Positions 12,301 through 26,500 of a stretch of 64,000 bases of DNA are shown in pieces (the first letter of the stretch is position 1; every line of letters begins with the position of its first letter). Source of the DNA: Dirofilaria immitis (Eukaryota; Nematoda; Chromadorea; Rhabditida; Onchocercidae). The position numbers and the translations under genes were made by a program. The notes below the pieces were generated by a model that saw only the letters and a list, made by a program, of their open reading frames with translations, had not been told where the DNA came from and did not search any database. The DNA lies in NCBI GenBank assembly GCA_024305405.1, contig JAKNDB010000087.1, positions 186,001 to 250,000 of the forward strand, written 5' to 3'.

Positions 12301-15300
12301 TTTTTTGAAATAATAAGGAAATTATGAATGAAAAAAATTACAAAAATGATTTTCATTTTTATTAACAATTTTTTTTCTTATTTGAAATTAAAGAAAAGTT
12401 GAATTGTTAAGTTTTATTTTAATTATTATTTATGATATTATCAATTATTTATTTATGATAACATCAATCATTAATTGTGATATTATCAGTTATTAATTAT
12501 GACATTATCAATTATTAATTATGTTATTATCAATTATTAATTATGTTGTTATCAATTATTAATTATTACCAATTATTAATTATAATGTTATCAGTTATTA
12601 ATTATGATATCATTAATTATTAGTTGCAATATTATCAATTATTAAATATAATATCATCAGTTATTAATTATAATATTATCAGTCATCAATTATAATATTA
12701 TCAATTATTAATTATGATATCATTAATTATTAATTTTAATATTATCAATTATTAAATATAATATTATCAGTTATTAATTACGATATTATTTGAATGTTTA
12801 ATGCTAAAAAAGAATACTTCAATTATTGTTTATCTTTTGGAAATTAAAAAAGTTTTTTCTTTTTGTTTCCAAATAATTCACATTTTTTCTTCTTTTTTCT
12901 AAAATTTCAATTTTTCCCTCTTTTTTTCGTTTTCATATTTTACTAAAAAAAAAAAAGAAAAATTCTTTTACAATTTTTAAAAGCATTAAGTTTAGTTAAA
13001 TTTTTCGATGATACACTAATAAATGCTAATTAATAATTATAATAAATTAAATTTTTAATTAATAATTATTACTAAGAAATGTAAGCAAATAAAACTATTC
13101 TTTGATATAATAATTATTATTTTTTCTAATTTTTTGAAACGAAATATAATTTGAAATTTAAAAGAAATGATATAATATAATTAATTCAAAGAATTATTAA
13201 CAAATTCATTTCATTTATTGCATGTCAATAATTAATAGTAATTAATAATTAATTAATTAACCAATTCGAATTATGAACAATTTAGTCGTATGTATATAAA
13301 TTTAATTTGATAAAATTTTATGATCAACTTTTTAACAAAAAAAAATTCAACAAACGAAAATGATAATTAACCAGTGTATTTTCGTATCATTATCATTAAT
13401 AATTGTAATCATTTTAAAATTTTTTAATGATTATTTTGACGAATGAATTATTTATTATGCTTATAATATAATATATTTCGAATTAAAATATTCAATTTCG
13501 TTTTTTTTATGCAATAAGTATTTAAGTAAAATATTACAAGTTTACAATTATTATAACAAATACAAAAAGAAAACATGTAGCAAATGGTATTATTTTACTT
13601 TGAATATTTTTAATCGTAACGTTTAAATTTTTTTCAGCTCATTCAATTATTCAGTTTTTCAGTTTTTCATTTCCTTTTTTTTTGAATAATCGAAAAGAAA
13701 CAAAATTAATTGTTTGATACAACAATGAAAAATTGGATTATAACATCACAAATGCATTAATTTGTTGCATTTGCATTTCAAAACAAAAATTAATTAATGA
13801 ATTAATTAATTAATTGATTTCAAATTACCTAATCAATTTAATTTTTTACTTCTTTAATTTTTATTCATTTAAATTTAATTATTTTCTAAGATTAATTAAA
13901 ATTGATTAGGTAATTTGAGAAAAAAAAAAGATAAAACGTTAGCTAAATAATCCTAACATAAATGAATGGCTTAATCACTTGAATATAATAATTAATTTAA
14001 TTTGAATTATCATAAGATAATATCATAATTGTTAATGATTAATTAAGTTTTAAATTTTAGTCAATTTTTCTCAATTATTTCTATAATTTTTATTATCACA
14101 TATGGAAATATTTTGTTGTATGCAAATTTTTATAATTATAAATTTGCATAATTATAATTATTTATAATTATAAGAATTTAAATAAAACAAAATTGTAGAA
14201 ATTTACATAGCAAATTTAAAAATTGATTTAATATTTTACATAATCATAGATATGAACAAACATATATTTTAAGAAATGATAATTGATTAAAATAATCTTT
14301 CCACAATTTTATCACTTTTTAGCAAATTTAAAAAATTGATTTAATATTTTACATAATCATAGATATGAACAAGCATATATTTTAGGAAATGATAATTGAT
14401 TAAAATAATCTTTCCGTGATTTTATCACTTTTTTTGCATTATATTTATTTGATTTTAATTAAATATATTAGTAATAAATTAATTTTATTTAAATGTTTTT
14501 ATTTAATTTATATGAAATTTTCAAAATATTTTATTCTTTTTTTCTCTCATTTTGGAAAAATTGAAATTACTTCGAAAAAGTTTTAATTAAAAAATTTTAT
14601 GATAAAAGTATGAGATAAAAACTTTCGGTTTAATTATAAAAATAAATATATTATCAATTAAATGCGTTATCACAAGATAAAATTTAATTTTTTTTTATTT
14701 CAAGAAAAACAAGATAAAAAAAAATCATAGAAAAAATTAGATAAACTGATAATTTAAACATTTGATAAATGATAATTATTTTAACGTATGTTGTTCGCTT
14801 AAGTATGCTTGTATGTGTTGTCATATTTACGTAAATGTTTTATGTTTAGCGTGTACAGGTTATATGTAAGTTTTTTGCTTACGTATGCTTGTCTGTGTTG
14901 TCATATTTACGTACATGTTTTACGTACAGCATGGACAGGTAATATGTATATGTTTCAAGCATATGTATGTCGTTTACTGTATGTCGCATACATACGTATT
15001 TTGTTTTGTGCATTACGTAATTTGTTTATTATCAAATATTATTGTTTAAATATTAACATTTATGTGATTGTTGAAATTATGAGTGAAAAATTTCTGGTTT
15101 TTTTTTTTTTTTTTTACAATATTTATAAATATTTGATCTTAAAAAAAAAATTGATTATTACTACGACTATTAACAATTAACAATTTATCAAAAACTTATC
15201 ATTTATGGTTATCAAAATAAAAGTTGACAATTATCAAAATGCTCATTAAATGTAATATAATAAACAAAAATAAATATGAAATTCAATAAAAAATTATTTA

Positions 15301-18300
15301 AAAAATAAAATTTTTTTTTTGTTTTAATTTCTTTCTTTTTTTTCCTTCAAAATCTTTTTTAGATTATTGTTTCTCTTTTCTTTTTTTTTTTTTTAAAAAA
15401 TAAATTAAAATTATTTGGAATAAATTGGAAAAAAATTTCACATTTTTTATTGCATTCGAATAAAATTAAATTGTAGCAATCTTTTGAATTATATTTAATT
15501 TTTTATCAAACAAATAATTGATAATATTGATAAGTAAATTGATAAGCTCATTTTTTTTAAACCTTTTTTTTTTTTTTGTTAACTAGCAAATTATTGAAGA
15601 AAGGTTGAAATATATTAGCGCGGGTAATCTTTAAATTTCTTTTTTCTTTTTCCTTTCGTTAATTTATCGAAGGAATTACAAAAGAAGTTGAAAAATGGAT
15701 GGAAAAATTACAATGATTAATTATGATAACTAGAGGGAGGTGATAAGGAAAAAATTTATATTTATATTACAAGGTCGATCAATAAATATATGATAAAAAT
15801 GCGACGATAAGCGTTCTTATAGTATTTCGATGATGATGATGATGATGATTATGATGATGGACTATTATCAAAGAATTTGAGTAAAATATCTTTGTGAATA
15901 GTTCATACGAAATAAAATTGATAATTCAAATAAATATAGATGATATAATTGATAAGCTAAATTTATCAATAATAATAGTTATTAATCAAATTGAATCAAT
16001 ACATTTTTGATAAAAAAAAAACATTTGAAAAGATTTTTGCTGACCTTTAAAATAACTTGATAGTGATTAATTTAATACTAGAAAATTCAATTTTCTCTAG
16101 CTATATTTTAATGAAACGATGTCTATTTGGTAATTTCTTGTTTCAATAATTAAAGTTAACATAAGTCTTATTATTTTCTTGGCTAAACAAGTTTTTTGAT
16201 TATCGTAAAATCACAAATTCTTTTTTTTCCTCTTTTATTTATGTTAAAATTGATAATTTGAAATTATCATAGCTAAGATAAACAAAAGAAAAAAATCGAC
16301 GACAAAATATTTATTTTTTATTTGAGTAATAAATTTACAAAAACTTATATTTTTTAAACAAAAAAAAAAAAAAAAAAGAAAAACCGCACCGATAAATTGT
16401 ATGCATGATAATTGTTAGATAATAATTGATAACTAGTTAGATTATCATATAAGCTAAAATATATTTTTATGTGATCAATTAGTACAATTTTATTAATTTA
16501 CTAGTAACCAGTTATCAAAAATTCCAATATAAGTTTCATTTATTTAATGATTGCAAAACTTTTATTATTCATTATTAAACAGGATAAAGTAATTGATAAA
16601 CCAGATTTCATAGCTTTTATATTTATTATCATCATTCATTCATTCATTCATAATATGGTATAATCATTTTTTTCTAAAAAAAAAAAAAAAAAAGCGATAA
16701 ATGCTATTTACTCTTATCGATTAATCATTTTTTTCTTCTTTTTTTGTTTCATTTCATTTCAATTTGTTTTAATTATTAGTTTGTCAAAAATGATGCAATT
16801 AATTTTGACATATTTTCATATTTATGCAACATATAAGTGAGAGATGTTTTTATTCGTAAAATTATCGTCGTAAAAATTAATGTAAAAATACAAATTGAAA
16901 GTTATTTTCATTTTTTTTTTTTTACGAAATTTCATTTTTCTTCCTTCCTTCCTTCCTTTCTTCCTTTCCTTCCTTCCATTTTTCTTTGTAAAAAAGAAAA
17001 AAATGAAAAAGGAAAATTTCAAAATTCTTAAAAAAAAAAAAAAAAACGATAAAAAGTTAACTAACAATCATTTTTGTGGATGAATGAAAGAAAATATGAA
17101 ACGAATGATTGAAAACAATTTAAGCATTTTCTTCTTTCTCTTTTTTTTTTTTTTTTTTAGAAGTTTAAATTTACTTACTTTTATTTTATTCGATATTATA
17201 CCAAAAAAAAAAAAAAAAAAAGAAAAATTGAAAATAGAAGGGAAAAAGGAAAAAAAAAGAAAGAAAGTAAGTAAAAGATTTACAATTTATGCTTACAAGT
17301 AATAAATAAAATGAGAAAAAAAAAAAAGTGGAAGAAATTAAAATTTTATTTTCTGATATTTTAAAAGAATTTTAGTAAAAAAATATTTGAACTTTTTTGC
17401 TATTTTAAAATAATTTATCGATAGCATTTAATTCTTTCGATATTTTAAAATAATTTCACTGATAATATTTAATATTTTGATATCATAAAATAATTTTACT
17501 GATAATTTTAACATTTCAATATCATAAAATAATTTTACTGATAATAATTTAACATTTTGATATCATAAAATAATTTACTGATAATATTTAACATTTTGAT
17601 ATCATAAAATAATTTACTGATAATAATTTAACATTTTGATATCATAAAGTAATTTACTGATAATAATTTAATAATTTGATATCATAAAAAAATTTAGTGA
17701 AATGAATTTACTTGTGATTATCATTTTTGTTAATACTACAAAATTTCGACTTCTTCGATATTTAAAAATAATTTGGTGATAATATTTAATTATTTCTATA
17801 TTTTAAAATAATTTTACTGATAATATTTAACATTTTGATATCACAAAATAATTTACTGATAATACTTATCATTTTAATATTATAAAAAAATTTAGCGAAA
17901 TGAATTTACTTGTAATTATCAATTTTGTTAATACTACAAAATTACCGATTTTATTAATTTAAATAAAAATTTAGTTAAAAAATAAAATGCAAACGATTGG
18001 ATAAATTTGCTTATTTCTATCATAAAATTTTTAATAGCAATATTATAAATATTTATTTTATAATTTTTAAATTTTATTATTCTAATAATCATTATTTTAT
18101 AACTATTATATAACTAATATAATTATTAATTTTATAATTATTTATATTTTTTATTATCAAATATTCGTTTATAAAATTTTTATATCTGAATAATAAATAA
18201 ATGATAAATGACGTTTGATAATAATTTTGAATTAAATGAGAAAATTAATGAAATGATACAAATGATGTTAAATAGAAGGAAATAAAATGATAATAAACGA

Positions 18301-20118
18301 AAGAATATATGATAAGAGAGAAATCATTGATCAAGAACGGATGAACAAGATGTTGTCTCAGTGATTGATCGTTATTGATGATCAATATAGATGATTGGAT
18401 TTTATGAGATAGGGAAATTGATTGAAAATTTCATTGCTAAATTTTTATGCAAACAATAGTATCAATATCAATAAATGATCAATGATAAAAGTTAACGATT
18501 AAATTAATTATAATAAATTTAGCAATGAATAAATGATTAGAATTATTTGAAATATAAATTGTCATAAATTTATATTTTTTTAATACTTATAAAATTTAAT
18601 TTAAATTATATTACTGAAAAAAAATGAACGAAAAAGGAATTGATATTGCTAATTAAAATTATTTCACAATTTTCAATCGATTATAAATTAATAATTAATT
18701 ACTTTAAATAAAATAATATATCTAAAAAAATGTTAATAATCCTGCAAATATTAATATATCTTAAATATATTATAAATTATTAAAGAAAAGAAAAATAAAT
18801 TTAAATTTGATCAAAAATTTTTCATTTATTTTTAAAAAATAATTTATATTTGTAAAATTTTGATATTATTTTATTGAAAAAAAGAGAAATAAAATATTAT
18901 AATTTAAATTTAGAATATTGAAAGAATTGAAATAATCAAATTGGAATATTTGTAATTTGAAACCTTTAAAAATATCAAATTTTAATTTGATTAAATAGAA
19001 ATTACGAAATGGAACGTTAAAATAATAATATTAGTATGAGTACTAGTACATCGTTTACCATAATCTTCTTATCATATCATTTTTTTTTCACATTTATTTG
19101 ATGATAATTTTGAATTTTGAATTAATTTTTATTTTGAGAAAATTATGAAAAGAGAAGAATATTAATGCAATTTATGTTAAAATAAAAGATAAGAAATGAT
19201 AATGCAAGCTTAACAATTCAATCAATCTAATCATTATCAATTGATAATTTGATAAATATGAGAAAATTTAACTTATATGTGAAAATTTTGGAACTGAAAA
19301 AAATTTTTTCATTTATGATATTATTAAAATTTGTTCGTTAATATATATTTTTTCCAAAGATAATATTTCATCAAAATGTAAGTTGAAGTTAATATAACTG
19401 ATAATTTTTATGAGATAGTTATCATTTTTTGATAATGTCGATGGTAGTTATTATTTTTGTAACTGATAATGTTAAAGACAATTATCATTTAACAAAAAAT
19501 GACATTTAAATGGGTAGTTATCATTTTTTGATAATGTCGACGGTAGTTAGTTATTATTTTTATAACTGATAATGCTAAAGATAATTAGCATTTAATTAAA
19601 AAATTACATTTAAATAATGAATAGATACGAAATAATTCTTATCATATCTCTTTTATCTGTAATATATCAAAATTTCGGTTATTTATATCTTTCTTATCTG
19701 ATACAATCAAAATCTTTTATGAATATCACATAATTCGATTTTTGATTAAAATTTAATCATTTCTTCATATGCTAATACTATTAGTATTATTATCAAAAAA
19801 AAAAAAAATGATAATTTGAGAATAATAAATAAAATTTGAATAAAATTTTTATTGCATTTTTTTCTTTTTTAAATTTTTCTTCCAAAACAATTTTTATAAA
19901 TTTGTAAATATTTCAAGCGATTGTAATATTTTGAAATAATTGTTAATTTATAAAATTTGTTTATCAAAAAAAAGGGAAAAACTTTTTTTTTTAATTGTTT
20001 TGTTAAAAATTATTTGACAATAACAACCAATTTAACTATTGTTTTCGATAACTTAAACAAGATTTGTTTGTAAAATAAAAATTAAAATATTCTCTTTCTC
20101 CCTCTCTCTCTCTTCTCT

Positions 20119-20160
<42 letters not shown>

Positions 20161-20471
20161 ATCTCTTTGCCTCTGTTTTTAACTTGAATATATGAAGTAA
20201 GAGATAATTTTAAAAACAAGTTTTTCTTTTAACTCTTTTTACAATTCGTATTTTTTCGCATTTTAAATAAAAATTAAAAAATAATAAAATTTCGACAAAT
20301 AACTAATAATACCTGTTCGATGTGTTTTATTATTTGTTCATATATTATTGTTACAAAATTAATTTTTGATTGCTTAATTATTTTATTTACCAACTTATTA
20401 TTATTATTATTATTATTATCAATTATCAATTTTTATCAATGCCTATCAATATCAATCTATTTGTCTGTTGC

Positions 20472-20505
<34 letters not shown>

Positions 20506-23500
20506 AAAAAGAGAAGAAAAAAGATTTTTTTTAAACAAACAATTTCATTTAATTAATAATTTTATTAATTGAGGGATGAATTGACAAAATTTTAGTAAAA
20601 TAAAAAAATTATTTTCAATTTTTTATTTTAAACAAACTTTTAAATTTTTGAAAAAAATTTTTTTTCAAAAATTACAAAAGCCCAAGTTTAATATTTATAA
20701 GTTTTATTATTTGTATTAAATAATATCATATCAATTTTTATATATCATATATGTTTATCGCATATCAATATTATTCAAATATTTATCATTTGATGTTGAA
20801 AAAAAAATATTTGATAATTATTAAAAAGGCAAAATGAAAAAATAAAAATAATTTCTGCCAAATAAATAAATAATTTTACTAATTTTCGGTACTTAAATAC
20901 TGACTAATTTTTGGAAATTAAATACAAATTTTATATTCGATTTTCTGCTAAAAATTAATTTTACTAATTTTTGGAAATTAAATATAAATTTTGTACTTAA
21001 ATGCTAACTTCGATTTTTGCTAAGAAAATAATTTTACTAATTTTTGGAAATTAAATATTAATTTTTATATTCGATTTTTTCATTTTGAATAAAACATTAA
21101 AAGGAATAATTATCCATTCTATGCCTTATATTTATGTTATTAATTAAATTTTAATTATAAATTATGAATTTTAATATGTAAGGCATAAATTTTTTAAAAT
21201 TTAATTATAAGAATGAAAAAGAAATATTTTAATTTTAATATAATAACTCCAAATATTATCGATACCTTTTTTTTTAAGTAAATTAAGCTTAATTATTTTG
21301 TAATGTGATAGCTATATATCAAATATAAAATATATGATAGTAAGAAGTAAAATAATTTATCGAGATTGAAGATTGATGAAGTATTGGAAGGAAAAATAAA
21401 ATTGAAGAAATAGAATAATCACCTATCATATCAATTATTTATTTATGATATTATTAAAAAGATAAACATGTCAATTTATTTGATTAATATTGTTAAAACG
21501 TAGTTGTAAAAAATATTTTTATTAAATTTTTGGCATTTATTTTGAATGATCAATTTTAGATGATTTAATAGTGATAAAATATAATATGATAAGGAATGTT
21601 TTTTTCCTCCCCTTTTAATAAGAAGAGATATTAGTTACAATATTATCGCATAACTGATATTGCTAAGAATTGAAATAAGAAATGATTTAAATAGATAATA
21701 AGATAAAATTACGAAAGAAAAATAAACTTATCATTTGGCATATAAATATAATTTACAAAATAAAATTTATCAATTAATTATATAATTTATAAATTATTGC
21801 GCATGAATTTTAATGCTTAGAATAAAATAATTAAAAGTTATTAATTGATAATTGATAAATCAATGATAGCATTGTAAATTAATAATCTATAATTGCCCAA
21901 ACTGATATGATACTATTATATGATCAAATTATCTCAACATCATGTTAGATGATATTATTAGATTTTTATAAATGATAAAGCGATAATAAAATGATAATAT
22001 CGTTTCATCATAGATTAACTAATTCAAAAGATTATTTCAGATTTTCATGCACCAAGAAAATCAATCAATATCGGTGATTGTCGTTCGATTGATCCATTAG
22101 CTAAAAATTTAGCTGATGAAATGATCAAAAATGATCTCATTGAATCAGCGGAAGATATTTCAAGTCGACGATTGCTATCAATTGATGATATTACTAAAGC
22201 TGTTGGTACGGGATGTGTACCAATGGTAATTTTAATTTTAAAATTTTAAATTTAAATTTTAATCGCAATAAAATAAAGTTATAAATAATATTTTATTTTA
22301 GCTGAATACTGCTGATTGTACACGTTCATTATGTTATCATTTGATGTATCGAAGTTTTGATGGTGTTTGTAACAATCTTGAAAAACCACTTCTTGGTGCT
22401 GCTTTTAGACCATATTTCAGGTTACCTTTTTCATTGTTATGAAATTTTAGGCAATTCATTTAATTAATTATTCTTTCTAACTTCGATCATTTCAAAATTT
22501 TTAATTTATGCAAATTTTTATACATTCAAATATTTATATATATATATATCTATATGCCTTACTGATAATATGTATGTTAATGAATATGCGAAATATATTT
22601 ATTATATTTTAGATTAAAATTTATGCAAATCAAATCTTGATTATTTTTTTGATTATTTCTATAAATATGATCAAAATTTTATTTATGAAATAAAATTTCA
22701 AAAAGGCAAGATAAAGTGTTCGTTTCCTTTTTCTTTTTTTTTTTTTTTCATTTTGTAATATTAAATTTCATATCACATTTTGATTGTTAATTTTTTCTTA
22801 TCAATTTTAATTTGCTGCAGGCAACTACCACCAGAATATGATGATCAAATATCGGAACCTGTTTGTAAGCTTTTTTAACTTTCACATTATTAATTAGCTA
22901 ATATTTATTATAAAATAAAAACAAAAATTAATTCACGATTGATGTTGGCAAAACAAACAAACAAATATAAAATGTTTATGTTAATTTCTATTTCACAACT
23001 ATTTTATATTATTTCATTTCTTTGTTCAAATTTTTGTTTGTTTGTTTGTTTGTTTGTTTGTTCGTTTGTTTGTTCGTTTATATCATTTAAAAAATATTAT
23101 AATCTCATAATTTCGTAATTTTTCTTTTTCTTTTTTTTTAAAATTCAAAAAATATTTAAAAAAAAAACGAGAAATGCTTAAAGATTCGAATAAATTTTTT
23201 GCTTAATTGAAATTTTAAATATGAAAAGAATTATTAAATTAAAATAATAAAATTGGAAATATTATTGAATTTAATAGATAATAATAGAAAGAATTAAATT
23301 TAAATATTGAATTTTATAATAATCTAATAATATTTTGTTTATTAAAAATGATAATTGTTGAATGATAATATATTAAAATAAACAATTATCGAATTATATA
23401 TATTTATAGCTTAAATGTTATACAATTTAAGAACAATTAATACTTACAACTATTCCTTTTTTTGTTTAATTTGTTTTTTCAATTTTTATCAAATATAAAA

Positions 23501-26500
23501 TTTAGTATTTGAGTATGCTTAATTTATAAAATTTAGTATTTGAGTATGCTTAATTTGTAAAATTTAGTATTTGAGTATGCTTAATTTATAAAATTTAGTA
23601 TTTGAGTATATTTAATTTATAAAATTTAGTATTTGAGTATGCTTAATTTATAAAATTTAGTATTTGAGTATGCTTAATTTATTGTTAAAAATTAATTAAT
23701 TTCGTTCATTTTAAATTATTAATTTATTATATAATTTTGGAAATTTTTTTAAAAATTTTATTTTTATTTTATTATAATTTGATAAAAATAAATATTAGTA
23801 ATTTAAAAAAAAAAAAAAAAAGAATTATTTTTATTATATTAATATGATAAATTACGAGAAATGTTTTATTTAAAAATTTTAATTTTAAAAGAATAATTTT
23901 TTTTTTTTTTTCTTAAAGCTTCATTACGAACTACACGACCAACAGCACGTGAAGTATCACGTGTACTATTATCAAGTTCACAAACTGTTGAACATGATAA
24001 ATATAATGCATTAGTGATGCAATTTGGACAATTTATGTCGCATGATATTGCAAAAACAACCTTACAACCATCAGCAAAATGTGTATCCTGTCAACCGGTA
24101 TCATCAATTTGTATGCCTATACCAATTTCGGCACGAGATAACAATCAATCGTATGATTTTTTTTTTTTCTTCTAACTTAATAACTTAAATTTATATAATT
24201 AACTTAATAACTCAAATTCTTAACATTTTGATTTAAAAAAAAAGTAATTATTTTTCATAAATTTTTATCTCATCGATAATAATTTTTTGATAACAATTTT
24301 TTTTTTTTTGATATATTCTAAATTGATAAATTTGAAAAATATATATTTGATATGTTTATTTCGAATTGATAAAGTTGAAAAAAGGGTATTTTTAAAATAT
24401 ATTTTATAATAATAAAATTTAATGATAGTGATATTTAGAATATTATCAATATTTTAATCATAAATGATAAGATTGGAAAATTTTTCTGTCATTCATTAAT
24501 TAAGCTAATCAATTTTAATAATGAGAAAAAAAAGTAAATAATGGAAGAGAAAAAAGTGATAAAAATATTAAAAGAAGAAGAAATGATAAAAGAAAAAATA
24601 AATAGAAAGAAGGGAAGGAAAAAGGAAACGATTTCAGTTGTTAAATTAATGATAAGAAAATAATGCGATGATATCTATTGATAAGAAGCCGATAAATAAG
24701 AATTAGGTAATACAGGGATGATTGCTTCCAATATGATTACATGTTTCTTGTTATGAGCAAATAATTAGGTCATTTGATAAAAGTAGAACAAATGATTATA
24801 ATAATTGGTGCTAATATTATCCGCTATTATTATCATCATCATTAATTATTATTATCATTGTTTTTATCATTATTATTATTTCCTATTGTTACTATTATTA
24901 TTATCAAAATTTTTAAATACGATGCAATGAATTAGTGATATTAAATATTTACAGTTTTAAACAACGACGATGCTTGAAAATTTCTCGATCAGCACCAATT
25001 TGTGGTACCGGTCGTAACGGTGTACCACGTGAACAATTGAACGAGAATACAGCATTTATTGATGCTTCACCCTTATATGGATCATCACTTAAGATTTACA
25101 CAAATTCCGTGATGGAAGGAGCGGCTTTTACGCATGAACAAATTTAATAATCAAATGGTTTGTTAAAATTAACGAATATGTTGTTGTCAATTTGACCTTT
25201 CAACTAATCAATCTTTTATAATTATTCAAAAAAAAAAAAAAAATGAAAAGGGAAATAAATTTTTTTAGGCAAAACGTGTAACTAATAATGATATGATCAG
25301 TTGTTTCATTAAAAATTAATTGATAAATATTTCATAATAATGTGAAATGATTATTTCTTAAAACTAATTGATAAGTAAATTTAACGAAATATATGATCAA
25401 TATTAGTTATCGTTTAATCAAACAAATGATTACAATAATTGATAAAATCATTTCTTTTGGCAGGTATTACCTTTTGATCAATCAAAATGTAGCTCACCGC
25501 AAAAATGTTCCGCAACATTTACCGCTGGTGATATTCGTGTTAATTTATTCATCGGCTTATCATCTATTCATATTTTATTCACACGAGAACATAATAGGTA
25601 AAATTATCAATCATTGATAAGGTCGTTTTTTTTTAATGCTTATTTTTAAATATTTTCTTTCTCATTCACGAATAGACATATTGGTTCATATCATGATTAT
25701 GATCCACGAATATTTGATTAATTATTATGGAAATTATATGCAACTAATTAAAATATCAAGAATAATCATTTTATACATGCAAATTGTTTTTTTTGTTTAT
25801 CAATTATCAAGAATAATCATTTCATACATATAAATTGTTTTTTTTTTTGTTTATCAGTTATTAATTTTGAATTATCAAAAGAATTTAAAATGATTGCTAA
25901 CATATCATGTCTTTATAATTATTGAAGTAAAAATCAAAGAGAAAATAATTTAAGCAATATCATCTAACATATTTTAATTAATCAGTATTTTTAATTAATA
26001 CTATCACTCCTTTCTTTTTAAACTTATAATGCAAATTAAAACCAAAAAAAAAAAAAATTTTTTTAAATCAACAAAAATTAGCAAAATTAAAATTAAAGAA
26101 AAAAAAGCTAATACATTTCACTTTTTCAGGATAGCATCAATCTTACAAAAATTGAATCCAAATTGGTCCGGTGATCGATTATTCCAGGAAACACGAAAAA
26201 TTGTTGGTGCTGAAGTACAAGCTATAACATATAAAGAATTTTTGCCGAAAATTTTGGGCAATTCAATGGATAAACATATTGGTTCATATCGTGGTTATGA
26301 TCCACAAATTGATCCCACTGTTTCCAATGTTTTTACTACATCAGCTTATCGATTTGGACATGGAATGTTACAGGTTGGTTTTATTATGTTAATTTTAAAT
26401 TAAAAAAAAAAAAGCTTTTATTAAAATTCTTTTGTCGTTTAATTTATTATTTTTTTCTTAGTTAAGTTTAATTAAATTTTAATCATCATGCAATATATAT

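Noticed and set aside
14809..15180. Plus-strand open frame of 123 codons in peroxidase intron 2
   Set aside because: It runs across an 80-bp tandem duplication and poly-T, with no recognisable domain.
23497..23686. CRISPR-like 31-bp repeat array
   Set aside because: Copies abut with no unique spacers and the genome is eukaryotic; it is a minisatellite.
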